Assembly: GCF_029873635.1 (NCBI RefSeq)
Contig: NC_080418.1
Location: 16,701,388-16,765,387 of the forward strand
Source of the DNA: Malania oleifera
Lineage: Eukaryota > Streptophyta > Magnoliopsida > Santalales > Ximeniaceae
DNA: 64,000 bases
Direction: 5' to 3'
Shown piece after piece: positions 12,087 to 25,497 of the stretch. Both the position numbers and the translations under genes were made by a program. Below the pieces are notes generated by a model. It saw nothing but the letters and a program-made list of their open reading frames with translations, did no database searches and was not told where the DNA came from. Every line of letters begins with the position of its first letter. The first letter of the stretch is position 1.

Positions 12087-13215
12087 GTATGAGCAATAGT
12101 AATTATTCCGGGATTTAGCTGACTAAGTTAAAATATATGAATACAGAGATTTGAGCAAACGCTGCAGGCACTGTCTTAGGATCCCTGCATGTATTTCTTC
12201 GGGAATCAGGTAAGGGGAATACATTATGTCACCTTTTTAAAGATTTTGAACCAATTAAATTTGAGTATATTATATGTATACGCTGTATTTCAATTTCTGT
12301 ATGATTTGGGCGTATGGAATGGTATTTTTTTGAGTATTATACATACTTGGGAATAACCCGAAGGGTGGTCCGTGTGCCTCCATTTTAGGAAAAATTGCAT
12401 ATTTAAAATTAAATAGAATTTTCAGAAAACAATCGAACTAGCTTTTAGAAATACACACTTTTTTTCTTGCAGATTACTTAAATGAAAATTTTAATGTATA
12501 AGCGTTTGGCATGAGATTAATTAACAAATAATTTTATATGAATTTGTTGGAATTGTTATGGTATGATATTGTGAGTATGTGGCATAATACTAGTTTATGG
12601 ATATATGTATATAGTGGGATTACTATGAAATTTTAAAATGACAGATTTGATATGGATATAGAGATATGACATTTTAATTCCATTAATCATGAAATGGTAA
12701 GTTAGATTTGCGTTTGATTGAAAAATATGAAGTGGTGATGCTCAGTGTAAAAACTCTGTGTGTAGTCTATATTGATGCCAAAGGCTTGTGTGCCGTATAT
12801 ATTGAAGTTGTGATGCTCAGCATAGAAACTCTGGGCGAAGTCTATACTGATGTTGAAGGCCTGTGTGGCGTATAAATTGAAGTGGTGATACTCAATATAA
12901 AAACTCTGTGTGAAGTCTATACAGATGTTGAAGGCCTGTGTGGCGTATAAATCGAAGGAGAAGGCCTGTGTGGCATATAGAGGTGCTATAGAAGTGTAAA
13001 TTCAATTATCTATGATGTGTTGTAAAACCTATGTTAGTAGACATAATTGAATTGCATTATATTGTTTGTGATATGTCATAAACCTTACGTTAGTAGATTT
13101 ATTATAAACTGCTTTACCTTGTGTGTGATATGTCGTAAAACTTACGTTAGTAGGCTTATCTAACTACATCATATTGATTATACTGATGTTGAGTATATTT
13201 AGGGGTAATATAATA

Positions 13216-13256
<41 letters not shown>

Positions 13257-13791
13257 GTCACAATAGAACTCCTTAACCACACATTGATAATAATATATTT
13301 TGTCTTACTGAGAGGTGTCTCACTCCATCCAGAATATTAATTTTTCAGGTCCTTCAGGAAGTCGAGTTTAGGAGCTCTAGGGCGGGACTTAAACCATCAC
13401 ACTGAGGGTGAGTGTAGGCAAGATACTGTATGGTTTAGGCTAGATGTTTTGGATATTTGGGGTAATCATATGTATTATTTTGGGACTGGTAGATGTCCTG
13501 GTTGGGTTAGTATTCTAGTAAGAGTCATATTAGGAAAAATATTTGCTTCCGTATTTTGTTTAATTATGTTATGGGCAGTGATACCTTGGACCCCACTGGG
13601 TTCTTTATGATATGACAATCATGGTATCAAGGCATGTATGTATTGATGGTAGTTATGATATGACATTCCAAGTATTTATGTAAATGATGTGTTGAAATTT
13701 TTCAGGATCGTGGTAAGTGGTATTAGAGCATTTATCTGATGGCGTCGTTAATCATGTTATTTGGTTGTTTGAAAATTTTCGGGTCATTACA

Positions 13792-14381
13792 GATGAGATT
13801 AGAGCTTGTAAAATCATGAACCACACATGAGGATACCCAACCAAAGGACCAGAGATCTTGTCCTTAGGTTCAATGGGAAGAACTAACCATATGGTGTTCA
13901 TAAGAAATGTACTATTATTTTTAAACTCATCCCTATGTTGCAAGTGCCTTTATCTTGTAACAGAGGAGGTTGAGTTTTTTTCAAGAACTCTTAATGATAA
14001 TATTTATGTTTTATGAGTAGGGTGTAAGAGTTACAAGACCACCCTTGACAGATTTCACCTAAGTGAGCATGACAATGGGGCCGCTCTCTATGAGAATTGG
14101 GTTTATTCTCAAATATGCTCATGAAACTGGGATTAGCACAAGAGCCGAGACGTGCTGGTTGTTAAAGCTCATGTTAACGCCTAGATGATTATATGTGAGC
14201 AGCAATACTTTATTTCCCTTATATTCATAGTTCAAGTCTAAAACTATTACTGCCTCTAGAGTAAAGGTTATTGTTCACTAAGTACTGAAGGTTCAATGCA
14301 GAGCATACCTTTAATATGTATAATTATTCTTCTTTGTTTGTTAAACTCTCAACAAACATAATACTAAAATGAGGTGGGAAT
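13792..14381. other. Degenerate retroelement-like internal debris
   Basis: No open frame of note. It begins with a primer-site-like TGAGATTAGAGCTTG and ends with a purine-rich stretch (AAATGAGGTGGGAAT) directly before a TGTTAG start at 14382. That order suggests the 3' untranslated part of a decayed LTR element, but no protein similarity was recognised. Confidence 0.4.
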
Positions 14382-14539
14382 TGTTAGTGTATTTTAATGT
14401 TATTATTTTATTAATTATCTTGGAAAAGAGCATGTATCTTGGAATGTGTTATGTATCTATATTTAGTTAGGTCATTCATTCATGTATTTCATAAATGCAT
14501 AAGATTTGTGAGTGTACCTTAAATCTAAGTGTGTATCTA

Positions 14540-14590
<51 letters not shown>

Positions 14591-14890
14591 TCTTATTTAT
14601 TAAATGTATGGAGAATGAAAGGTCATTTTTATGCCCATAAATAGTCTCTTAAGGCATTGGTACCATACACCAACTTCTTCTCATCATGTAATCCTTCTTT
14701 CAATTCTAAAAGAGTCCGAAGAGCAAAGAAATATTTTTTTTTTTTTGTGGAGCTTTGGCTCTTCGGTTTGTGCATAATTGGAGCGAGTCATATGATTCAA
14801 ATTGAGTTATCGTATCATAAGAGAAACAAGTCTTGAGGAATTCTACTGCACCAGTTCATGGGTTAAGCCATGAACCGCAAAGGTTACCTT
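14382..14890 (+). mobile_element. Putative 3' LTR of a decayed element (copia-like start)
   Basis: TGTTAGTGTATTTT follows a polypurine-like tract (GAGGTGGGAAT), as at a 3' LTR junction. Inside are a long (TA)n microsatellite (about 14543-14587), a promoter-like CATAAATAG near 14636 and a pyrimidine-rich leader. The right end is not defined; no matching partner LTR or target duplication was found in the window. Confidence 0.4.
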
Positions 14891-15761
14891 TCATATATTT
14901 ATATGTTTGTTCATTGTTATTTAATTTTAATGTTCTAATGTATCCGTTGATAGTAATAGGCTTCAAAATAAATTTTTTTAAGGTCTTTAAAATTTTATGG
15001 ACATCTGTTCAAGTTTTTTTTAAAAAAAATACAGATCTATTTTAATTTTTTTATAAATTTAACAAACCTATCTTAATATTTAATTAATTTTTGAGATACT
15101 ATTATCTTTTAATGAGCATGTTTTTTTTTTTTTTTTAAGAATCAAGAAAAATTAAAATTAGGAATATTTTGGCAAATGAAAGGAGAGGTTTATATATGAA
15201 AATCTCAAAATCTCTAGTAAAATCTTACCGAATCTAATAAGAGATCGAAATCTTGAGATTCGTGAAGTTATCAAAATATTAGAAAATTATAATCACAAAA
15301 ATATTCTATGATACTAGTGGGAATTCATGTCTTTTTTGGTTTAACTAGAATCATAGTTCTCGAATTTCTATATGAATCAAGATCGAGAAAAGAAATGCTT
15401 GTGCTTTTTTCATCAAAATGTCAAGAGAAGTTAATTTTCTTTAGAGTTGTTATCCTTTTACACTAATTTTTATTTACGAGATTACTATTTAAACTTTTAA
15501 AGTTATTTTGAAAAGAAGAATAAGGCCAAGGTTTAAGGATATGGCCATTCATTTAATTTGATAGTCTCTTTAGAAATGATCGAATAGAGATTGATTGACT
15601 ACTAGATTTTATCATAAATAAGTTATGATATATAAATATATAAGTGGTGTATACTTTTTGTTTTTTTTAAAATGTTATTTTTATTAAATTAAATTATTAT
15701 TAAATTTTTAGAATGTCCATTATTTAAAAAATATTACTAATTATTAACAATACAAAATTAA
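14891..15761. other. AT-rich intergenic stretch, nothing recognised
   Basis: Long A and T runs with no coding frame beyond about 60 codons. It is the apparent insertion site of the gypsy element starting at 15762. Confidence 0.5.
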
Positions 15762-17157
15762 TGTAATGACCCCAAAAATCATATGCATGGAAGTGTAAAA
15801 AAAGTATTAATTAAAAATTAAAATTTTAATTAATTAATTAATTATATTTATGTTCATATTTTATCTTAAAAATATGTCTGAGTTAAGTTAAGCTGTAAGG
15901 ATTTGATTATATCAGTTTTTTGGGAATATTTTGAAATTAAATTAAATAGGTGAAATTAATTATAACCGTGTTAGAAAAAATATATTTTTCCCAGGTAGTT
16001 ATTATTTTATGAATTATCACTCAAACTGTCTGGTATGAGTATAATTATTTTTATCACATAAATGAGCTTGTTAGAATATTTTATGTCAATTCAGAACAAG
16101 TACAATATGATAATGATTTTCTGAAAAATGTTATAAATATTATGGAATTATGATATGTCAGTTCAGCCAGCCTAATGTCGTGTTCAGTACAATAAGAAAG
16201 TTTAGCCGACTTAATGTCGTGATCAATATATTATGACAGTTTAGTCGGCTTAATGTCGTGATCAATTATGGAATGATGATTTTATACCAAAATATGATAT
16301 GACAGTTTTATGCAGAATTATGAAAAAAATGAGATTTATGTTACATATATATATTATATGAATTGTATTATATGATATTAGAATCATGATGGATCAATTA
16401 TGTTTAGAGCACGGTACCGTTGTTGTTATAATATAGTCAATGCCACCACACTTCTTAGATAGAGTGTAGGTGATTGGATAGTCAATTAGGCCATTGAAGA
16501 GTAGGATACCCTCCTGGGTCTGGACCAGGGTAAGGGTGTCCAATCATACTTAGAGATGCGTTATGTTTGTCTTAACGTGGTAGGTCAGTCATTGCTAAGT
16601 CTCGCCTACGGACTGCACAACCCCATCATATGGGGTTATTACATGATATTATATGATTGTCCTTTTTGGGGAAAATTCAGTTATGTATATGTATATCAGA
16701 TGATTTACGTATACAGAGAAACTTATTATGATACAGTATGTAATTTCCATATATATATGAGTATAGATTTACCTGATTTATCAGTTAAAGTTTACTGTTT
16801 AAAGTATATATTTATGTTACACAAAACTCAAGTTGCCACACGCTGATAATAATCTATTCTTTCTTACTGAGAGGTGTTTCACGCCATGATTATCCAATAT
16901 TTTTCAAGTGTCATATGGATTATAATAGTGATCAAAGTAGCGCAGTGAAGCGTGGGTGGGATAGAAGGTTCTATTTACAATAGATCTTTATTAAGTTATG
17001 TTTTTTAGGTATTTAAAATTTTAGGGCATTAATTGTAATATTGGAAATGATATTGTTATATTGGGTTAATTAGTACTCTAGAAATTTGTATTTGAGGTAT
17101 TCCGCCATATGAAAATATTATTACAGGTGGTATCAGAGTAGTTTTCGGGTCGTCACA
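15762..17157 (+). repeat. 5' LTR of outer gypsy element, about 0.5 kb shorter than its partner
   Basis: It is 1396 bp, against 1922 bp for the 3' copy. Relative to the 3' LTR it lacks roughly 500 bp near 15840, at a run of short TAATTAAT repeats, which suggests a slippage or recombination deletion. The distal part (AGTCGGCTTAATGTCG repeats, CTTACTGAGAGGTGT) aligns well between the copies. The frame at 16556-16846 is noncoding LTR. Confidence 0.8.
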
Positions 17158-18433
17158 GTTGGTATCAAAGCAAAGGGGTAGTTACCCCCGATCCCTGGGA
17201 ACTCTCGCTTATGAATGATTGTGACGAAGTAAGACTCTCCGTCCGAGGGCTTGCTGAGTAGGCCTATCGTGCGGGGTAGGGTGCTTGATGAGTGCTCTAA
17301 TAAGTACCCGTTATTGCCTTGGGTGCAAGGCCCACTAGGTTAAGTGACAACACCCGAAAAGGGGACGTCATAGTTGGTATCAGAGCTTAGGATACAAATT
17401 TTATAGACTCTAGGAATGATTATTATCAAAGTATAGGTATGAAGTAGGATGAGGATAGGAATGGGTAGGCTAGGTGTTGTAGGAGTGATTGGATATAGGA
17501 TGCGTGGTGGAGTAAAATATAACAAGCAATTGGAATTTTTGAGTTTTGTCTCGCAGCCGAAAGCAAAAAATTTATTGAGGGTTTTCTATGATTTTTCTAG
17601 AATAGTCGACGGTTCCAGAAAAGTCACAGCAAACCATTGATGTTTTTCTCCTGGAATGCTGCACTATATTCTTTATTTTGTGTAAATAGTCACTACAAGG
17701 AATGAGTTACCATTTGCAAAAATGGAATATTTGAAATAGAATTTTGTGCATTTTTGGAATGTACGCACCTTGACACATTAGGGTGTATTCTTAGTTCCCT
17801 ATGGTTTCCTTATGATTTAGTGTGCATGGATCTGAAAGCAATTGAAAGAATGTTAGTGACATCCTTCAGGTTTAAATGCTTAGAAATCCCAGGGATTCTT
17901 TAATGGTGAAATTCTGGGGGATACTGGTTATCCTAAGGTTTTATGAAAAATTATAGTTCTTTGGTATATGGTATTCTCTCTTATGTTTCTTGTGTTTAAA
18001 GAAAATATTCAATCTTTTCATATTTCCACAAGTCAGCCAGCGGCCTTTGGGTCACTTTCTAAGGAAAGTATAGGGTCAAAATTCAATTTCAATCTGCAAT
18101 AAAAAAAAAATGTCACGGAAGTAAATGTAGATTTCGTTCGAGTAAAAGAGGAATGGAAGATATTTTTACAGTCCATGAGTCAAGTATCCAATGAATTTAG
18201 AATTTCAAAGAGTGAGGATCTTTTTAAATTGGTTAAAGAAAATGAGGCAATAATATGAGGCAATAATAATAGGATGAATTTAAATTAAATGGGGCCACAC
18301 ACAAACGGATATGGAAATAATTAATTCAGGTGAGTGTGAGAAGAACCTACAATAAGAAATCATATTACTAGCCCATAGAAATGTATGCAACACCCAAGGG
18401 AATATCAACATGTAAAAAAAAAACTACAATGCA
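17158..18433 (+). other. Outer gypsy 5' internal region with two primer-binding-site-like sequences
   Basis: GTTGGTATCAAAGC lies at 17158 immediately after the LTR, and a second, better match to the initiator-Met primer site (GTTGGTATCAGAGCTTAG) lies near 17372. Sequence after the second copy (TAGGAATGATTAT...GGAATGGGTAGGCTAGG) resembles the leader of the nested element near 25440, which shows common ancestry. The rest (17530-18433) contains short broken frames (for example near 18120: EVNVDFVRVKEEWKIFLQSM) that I could not assign. The nested element's truncated LTR begins at about 18434. Confidence 0.6.
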
Positions 18434-19860
18434 TAAGATAAATTGTATATTGGGGTGAGACACTTCTCAATAAGGTAGATTAAGTTAACATCAGTGTGTG
18501 GTTAGCATGTATTTAGTGTTTACAGAAAACATCTATCCTCCATATAACCAAAAATAGTTATTTTACATTGTACTCACTTTATATAATTGAAAATACTCAT
18601 CTCATTTCCATAGTATAAACAATTCAGTAAATAAGTAACATCATTTACAAAAATTTACAGATATGCATAAAAGACGCTCCCTCGGACTAAACATCATTTA
18701 CTTCCCCCATGGTACAGGTTATGCAGCCGCCCGAAGGCTGGACTTAGCCCTAAGGGATCAACCCAAACTAAGTCAAATCATCCGTCTGCTAATACACTGG
18801 CAGGCATCCGCAACCAAGTTGCAAGTTCAATTGCCTTACCACTTCCTGGTCCCGACTTCCAAGGAAGATACCACCTCTCCGTAGGCTAATCGGTTGAAAC
18901 CACCCTACACTTCTATCCAGAATAGTGTGGGTGCACATGGTGAACTACTGAATCTCTAGCAATGGTACCGTGCTCATAATACAATTGGTCCTCAGGATTC
19001 CTAAAGCATATCATGCAATTTAAGTAATAAAAATTGTAGTTCAAACTCATTTCGTATAAAACCTATCAGACTATAAAACACGGCCCCCCGCCGTCTTATA
19101 CAACTCGGCTCACAGCCGCTAAACAAATCCTGACCCTCGGCCGTCATATAAAACTTGGCCTGTAGCCGTCATATCAAATCCCTGTATTTTTCACAAACAA
19201 TTTCAATATTTCGCAAATATTCACAAACTCGGTTATACAATAATCCCCAAAACTACATTCACCTGCCACATGAATTTTGTATTTAAACGTAGTCCATAAA
19301 TAATCAACAAGTACCTCTTAATATATTTAATTGATAAACAACCGTTCACTGTCCATATTATTCAAAATACCATATAATATATCCTAGGTTTGAAAATTCC
19401 ATTTTGAACAGTTGATTTTCAAAATAACAACTAAAAACATGAATATACATACATACAAAGCAATCTGATCGGTACAACTTTAATAAATTCCTAACTTAAC
19501 TTAATCCCCTTACCTGTTTACTGAGAGAGTTCCTACAACGCTCCTAAAGCCCACCCTATGGCAATACAGAGCCCAAAACCCTGAAAACGTATTTCCCCCA
19601 GTTTAATCAACTCAAATCCCAGATTAGCAACTATTAAACATCCCTAGGCCCGTACACCCCATTTAACTAATTACATGCTAGACAGAGAGCTCAATTCTAC
19701 CCTTACCTCAACTTTGGGGTGATACTTGGAAAGATCCCGTTCAAAAATCCACTCTGCTAAACTTATAGAGAAACGCCCCTAGATCCTCCTAGTAACTTCC
19801 GATCATCGATTTGGGCGACGAACGGCAAGAAATCGTAGAGAGAAGGGGTGGGACGTAGTT

Positions 19861-19904
<44 letters not shown>

Positions 19905-20239
19905 GAGGAGATTTTTTTGATTTCTTAATCAAGAAGTAATTCCAAAGCTATTTATAGGTCGTTGACCCGGCACAGTTCGTCGATGAAATGGAGTCTTCAT
20001 CAATGAACTGTAGAAGAACATTCGTCGACAAAAGAAGGGTTCATCGACAAACCGTATGCCTAAAATTCCTCTCGGTATTTCTTCATCGACAATGCCTGAA
20101 TTTCGTCAATGAGTCACAGAAGGACCTTCGTCTACGAAAACAGGGAATTCGTCGACGAGTCCTGCTGTTTGCCCTTCTAAAATTTTCCTTCCTTCTTTTA
20201 TTATTTATTTCCTTTATTTTCTAGGTTCAGGTTTCTACA
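18434..20239 (-). repeat. 3' LTR of nested gypsy, truncated
   Basis: It aligns with 25842-27717 across nearly all of its length. It holds only two copies of the roughly 56-bp GTCATATAAAACTCGGC unit, where the 5' LTR has four. It contains a (GA)n tract at 19862-19905 and the TTCGTCGACGAA-like motifs at 19975-20165. The portion matching 25498-25841 is absent and unrelated DNA takes its place. Confidence 0.85.
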
Positions 20240-20560
20240 ATCTCCCCCTTTATAAAAATTTTGTCCTCGAAATTGCTAACTGTTACTGATCACAACCTTA
20301 ATGTACGATTCATTTTTACAGAAGAGTCGGTAGCCACCCACATAGCGGTCATGTCTCAAGTTTATTAATTACCCTCACTTATGGCGGAGGAATACCGTGG
20401 TTACACACAATGTCTTAGGAGATTACAATATCATACCAAACTATCCCGAAGACCATTCATATATGGAATCATAAACAACTAACAAACTAAACAAACCTAC
20501 CTTACCTAACCTGCAAATAAAACTAACAGTTACCTGTGTTGCCTACTGATCTATTTAGGG

Positions 20561-23500
20561 TTAAACCTCTTTGAAAAGTTGTGGGTATTTCTGGCGTATT
20601 TCTATCTCTAACTCCTAAGAAGCTTTATATACTGCGTGATTACGTCAGAGCACCTTCACTAACGGTATTTTCCTTAGTACGCAGTTCCTGTATTTTCCGG
20701 TCCAGAATCTAAACTGGTACCTCCTCGTATGCCAGAGCATCCCCAATCTCCAAAGGCTCAAAACTTATCACGTGTGAAGGATCTAGCATGTACTCCCTCA
20801 GTACTGATACATGAAAAATATTATGAACTCTAGACAACGTTGGGGGTAATGTCACTTGATAGGTAATTAGACCTAATCTTTCCAGGCTCATAACTTATCA
20901 TGTGTGAAGGATCTAGCACGTACTCCCTCACTACTGATACATGAAAAATATTATGAACTCTAGACAACGTTGGGGGTAATGCCACTTGATAGGCAATTGG
21001 ATTCCAAATTCTAACTCCCATCAGCGAGTATCCGCATAACTCTTCTTCCGACTCTGTGTTGTTTTAATCCTTTCCCTCATAAGTTTGACCTTTGCAGAGG
21101 TCTGCTAAACTAATTCTGGTCCCAAAATCTACCGCTCACCTATCTCACCCTAGTACAACAAGGATCGGCACCGGTGACCATAAAAAGTCTCATATTGTGC
21201 CATCTCGATACTGGCCTGATAATTGTTAATGTATGCAAACTCAACAAGCGGTAGATAATGAATCCAACTATCCCCAAAATCCAGCACATATGCTCGCAGC
21301 ATATCCTCTAGAATCTGAATGGTCCTCTCGGACTACCCATCTATCTGTGGGTGAAACACGGTACTAAAAGTGAGTTGAGATCCCAAGGCGTCCTACAAAC
21401 TCTTCCAGAACCGAGAAGTGAACCGGGGATCTCGATCTGAAACAATGGAAACCGGGACGCCATAGAGTCATACAATTTCTTGTACATGAAGCTCTGTCAG
21501 CCTATTCATAGAGTAATTGACTCTGATTGGGACGAAGGGCGCAATTTTCTCCAATCGATGCATAATAACCCAGATAGCATTTTACCCATGCACCATCGAA
21601 GGCAACTCTAATACAAAGTCTATCGAGATATGCTCCCACTTCCCCTTAGGGATATCAAGTGGGTGAAGTAGTCCCGCTGGCCTCTGGTGCTCTGCTTCTA
21701 CCTATTAACATGTCAGGCACTGTTCCACGAATCTGGCAATCTCCCTCTTCATGTTACTTCACCAAAATGATTCTTGTAGATCTTTATACATCTCCGTGCT
21801 CCCTGGATGAACAGTATAGAGAGAGCAATGAGCCTCCTCCAAAATCGTCCTTTTAATCCTTGCGTTGTTAGGCACACAACCTGGTGTGAAATCTAAGAAT
21901 TTCATCCTCAGACACATTGAAGTCTGGTGGCTGTTCACTTCATACTTTCTCCACAATTTTCATTAACTCTACGTCTTTCTTCTCAGCGGCTTTAATTTTC
22001 TCCTGTAAGGTTGGTTGAATTATCAGACTGGCCATGATCGCCTGTGAATTCTCGTCCACTAACTCTAAATCCAACCTCTCCAGGTCCTTTCCGATCTAAT
22101 GTTGTACCACAACCGCTGAAATTGATGCACCCATCGACTTTCGACTTAAAGCATCGACTACCACCTTTGCCTTTCTTAAGTGGTAACAAATGGTACAGTC
22201 GTTGTCCTTAATCAACTCAAGTCATCTCCTCTGCCTTATGTTCAATTCTTTCTGGGTGAAAAAGTATTTAAGACTCTTGTGATCTGTAAAGATATCACAC
22301 TTTTCACTATATAGGTAGTGCCTCTAGATCTTTAACGCATACACTACTGTTGCCAATTCCAAGTCGTGCGTCGAATAATTCTTGTCGTATTCCTTGAGTT
22401 GGCGAGAAGCGTATGCAATAACCTTTACCTGTTGCATCAAGGCACACCAAGTCCTTTCTGAGATGCGTTACTGTAAATCCCAAAACCATCATCCCCTAAT
22501 AGAATGGTCAACACTGGGGTAGTGACTAGTCATTACTTCAATTCCTGAAAACTCTGTTCGCATTCCCCAGTCCACTCAAACTTACTATTATTTCTTGTAA
22601 GTTGTGTCAAAGGACCTGACAGCCTGGAAAAACCCTCGACGAACCGGTGATAATACCCTGTCAGACCCAAGAAACTTCTAATCCTATGCACGTTCTTCGG
22701 TCTTGCTCAATTAACTACCACCTCTACTTTGCTCGAGTCCACTAAAATTCCTTCCCTGGATACTACGTGTCCAAGAAATGCCACTTGGTCAAACTAGAAC
22801 TCGCATTTCTTGAATTTAGCAAATAACCTCTTCTCTCTGAGTACCTGAAGTACCAGCCTCAAATGAGCTTCATGCTCTGCAGTACTCGTCGAATAAACCA
22901 GGATGTCATCAATGAACACCACCACGAACTGATCTAAGTACTCGTGGAACACCCTATTCATCAGGTCCATAAATGCTGCAAGCAAATTCATCAAACCGAA
23001 CAACATAACCAGAAATTTGTAAAGGCTATATCGAGTTTGAAAAACTGTCTTTGATACATCCTATGATTTCACCTTTAACTGATGATACCCGGATCGCAGA
23101 TCGATCTTAGAGAAAACCAGTCTACCCTTTAGATGGTCAAACAGATCATTAATACGAGGTAACAGGTACTTATTTTTCACTGTCACCTTATTAATTTACC
23201 GGTAGTCGATGCATATCCTTATCGACCCATCCTTCTTCTTTTCAAATAACACAGGAGCTCCCTAGGGTGATACACTCGGTTTGATAAAATTCATGTCCAG
23301 AAGTTCTTATAGCTACTCCTTTAACTCCTTTAGTTTAGTCAGAGCCAGTCTATAAGGCGCCTTAGAAATCGGTGCCATCCCTAGAGCTAAGTTAATGGCA
23401 AACTCCACCTCGCGATCAGGAGGTAATCCTGATAACGTAATCCTGATAAGTCCTCAGGAAACACATCAGAGAACTCCCTTATCACTGAAATATTCTCCAG

Positions 23501-25066
23501 CTTAGGTCCCTCCTTCGGTGCTTCTTTCACACATGCCAGGTACCCCCGGAAACCCTCCAGAAGTAACATTCTTACTTGCATCGCTAAAAGGATCTATGGT
23601 GCAAAGCGCACACACGACCCGAAAAATTGAAACTCCTGTTTTCTAGGAGGTCTGAACACCACTTCCTTCCTATGACAGTCTATATTCGCATAGCTAGATT
23701 CTAGCCAATCCATCCCCAAAATAATGTTGAATCCATGCATATCAAAGACGATTAGACTAGCATACAGCCTTCTCCCCTGAATCTCCACTAGGTAGTCTCT
23801 AATCACCTTACTGCATACAATAACCGACCCTATCATTGTGACCACACCTAACTCGGCATCTAACGACTGGGTCTCCACCTCGCACAATTTAATGAATGCT
23901 CGAGACAAAAATGAGTGTGTCGCACCTAAGTCAAATAACACAATAGCACTATTTGACATAATGAAAATCATACCTGTCACCACATCGCCGACACTCTCCG
24001 CATCTCCCAGCATCAATGAGTACACCCACGCCTAGGTGATGCCCCTCTAGTGACCACCTCAGGGTGCCTGGTTACCTACCCCACACTAATGTTATGGAGG
24101 TGCATAATTCAATGTCGCGTGATAGTCTCGCGTTAGATTTCCTATCCTATCACACTGGTAACAGCTAGCTGATCCAACCCTACACTCGCCACAGTGCCTC
24201 TTATGGCATCTAGGATAGGTAGAAAGCTGAGAATTCCCCTGAGGGGCTTGAGATCCCATCTCCTGCCGTTGGCCCGTAAAATTACTAGGCCGCCTCCATG
24301 AACTCTGGCTGGTGCTAGACTGAAACCCCTAAGGCAAATGCCTCTTCTTCTGGTTTACTATTGTCTCCCCTTCCTGAATACTGGCCTCTACTGCCATGGC
24401 CCTATCCACTAGCTTAGAGAAACTTTAAGTCAATAACGCCACCACTTGTGTGCATACACCCTGCCTCAGACCTCTCTCAAACATCCGAGCCTTCTTTGGC
24501 TTATCTAGGACCATGTGCAGAGTGAAACGGGATAGTTCCACAAACTTGACCGCATACTGCTGCATAGTCATGGGCCCCTGGGTCAGATGCAGGAACTCCT
24601 CTGTCTTCACCTCTCAGGTGGCAACAAGGAAGTATTTGTCGAAAAAAACCTCCCTAAAAGGGCTTCAAGTAATAGATGCATGTCCTGGGTGTTGTTCCTC
24701 CACCATCTTTGCCGATATCCACCACATTTTTTCTTCCCCCACCAATTTAAAGGTGGCAAACCGCACCTTTTGTTCCTCTGTGCACTCTAGTACACCCAAC
24801 AACTCCTCCATCTCATGAACCCAATCTTCAGCTGTAATCGGGTTCGCTCCTCTTAAAAACTCTAACGAACTTGCCCAGGTAAATTGTTGGAACGTGCAGC
24901 CCCTATCAACCGATAGCTGATCCCTCTCTCGGGAATCCCTCAGGGTTTCCTTTCTAACCTATCGTGTTATAATGCGCAGTACTGTCGAGGCATCAATGTC
25001 ATCTTCACTGGAGGTATCCACATGATTATCCCCTCCAGCCACGATATTCTTTCCCATGAAATCCAT
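20561..25066 (-). pseudogene. Gag-Pol polyprotein of nested gypsy element, degenerate
   Basis: The ATG at 25066 starts MDFMGKNIVAGGDN. The gag core near 24830-24420 includes [19 protein letters not shown] and MTMQQYAVKFVELSRF. The nucleocapsid knuckle (about 24180-24130) is CYQCDRIGNLTRDY, where His and the last Cys of the CCHC pattern are Asn and Tyr. The protease (24025-23594) has LFDLGATHSFLS instead of DSGA, then ILGMDWL. The RT (about 23500-22790) retains FIDDILVYS. RNase H (about 22490-22130) retains THDLEL and [10 protein letters not shown]. The integrase (about 21960-21150) has HPGSTEMYKDLQESFW, SDRDPRFTSRFW and TIQILEDML. The frame closes at 20561 after YPQLFKEV. Length is close to the family norm of about 1500 codons, but many stops and shifts make it inactive. 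Confidence 0.85.
20755..21014 (-). repeat. 130-bp tandem duplication in the 3' end of pol
   Basis: Two copies, starting near 20755 and 20885, share TGATACATGAAAAATATTAT and CTAGACAACGTTGGGGGTAA with a few differences. Each encodes LPPTLSRVHNIFHVSV plus REYxLDPSHxIS, the conserved segment after the integrase core. The duplication doubles this segment and shifts the frame. Confidence 0.85.
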
Positions 25067-25497
25067 CCTGAAGATATGATAGAAACCGACTTAAAAATTC
25101 CAAATTTATCATAGTTGATGCAAGTATGGAACGACGAAATAATATAACATTTGAGTTTGCAATTAAAGGGGTCATTTACACAATTTTGTTACAAAGTCGT
25201 CAAGGTACCAGCCTTATCCATAACACTAACACTACGCACAATGCTCCCACTTACATTTCCAAGTTCCAGTCTCTCAACCTAGAAACGAAACCATCGATGG
25301 ATTTACCATGGTTTTCTTAAATTCATCATTCCAGGGATTACACAGAAGACTGTCAACGAATCTCCGCCTTTAAGCTTCTAGACTAAAACCTAACCTAATC
25401 TACCCATTCCTATCCTTAACTTATCTCAACCTATACTCTGGTAATTATCAACTATCAAAGTCTGCAGAACCTAGCAAACCTAGGCTCTGATACCACT

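Larger units (their letters stand above)
8494..13791 (+). mobile_element. Gypsy LTR (plus orientation), interrupted by a solo LTR
   Basis: The unit starts TGTAGTAACCC at 8494, directly after a polypurine-like tract, and ends TTCGGGTCATTACA at 13791. Removing the nested solo LTR (9522-12086 and one target duplication) leaves about 2.7 kb, matching its relatives. A degenerate primer-site-like sequence (TGAGATTAGAGCTTG against TGGTATCAGAGCTTA) follows at 13793. The LTR may therefore have internal sequence on both sides, as after unequal recombination between copies. It includes a 54-bp tandem array at 9095-9440, a related array at 12735-12985 and a (TA)n tract at 13219-13252. Confidence 0.7.
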
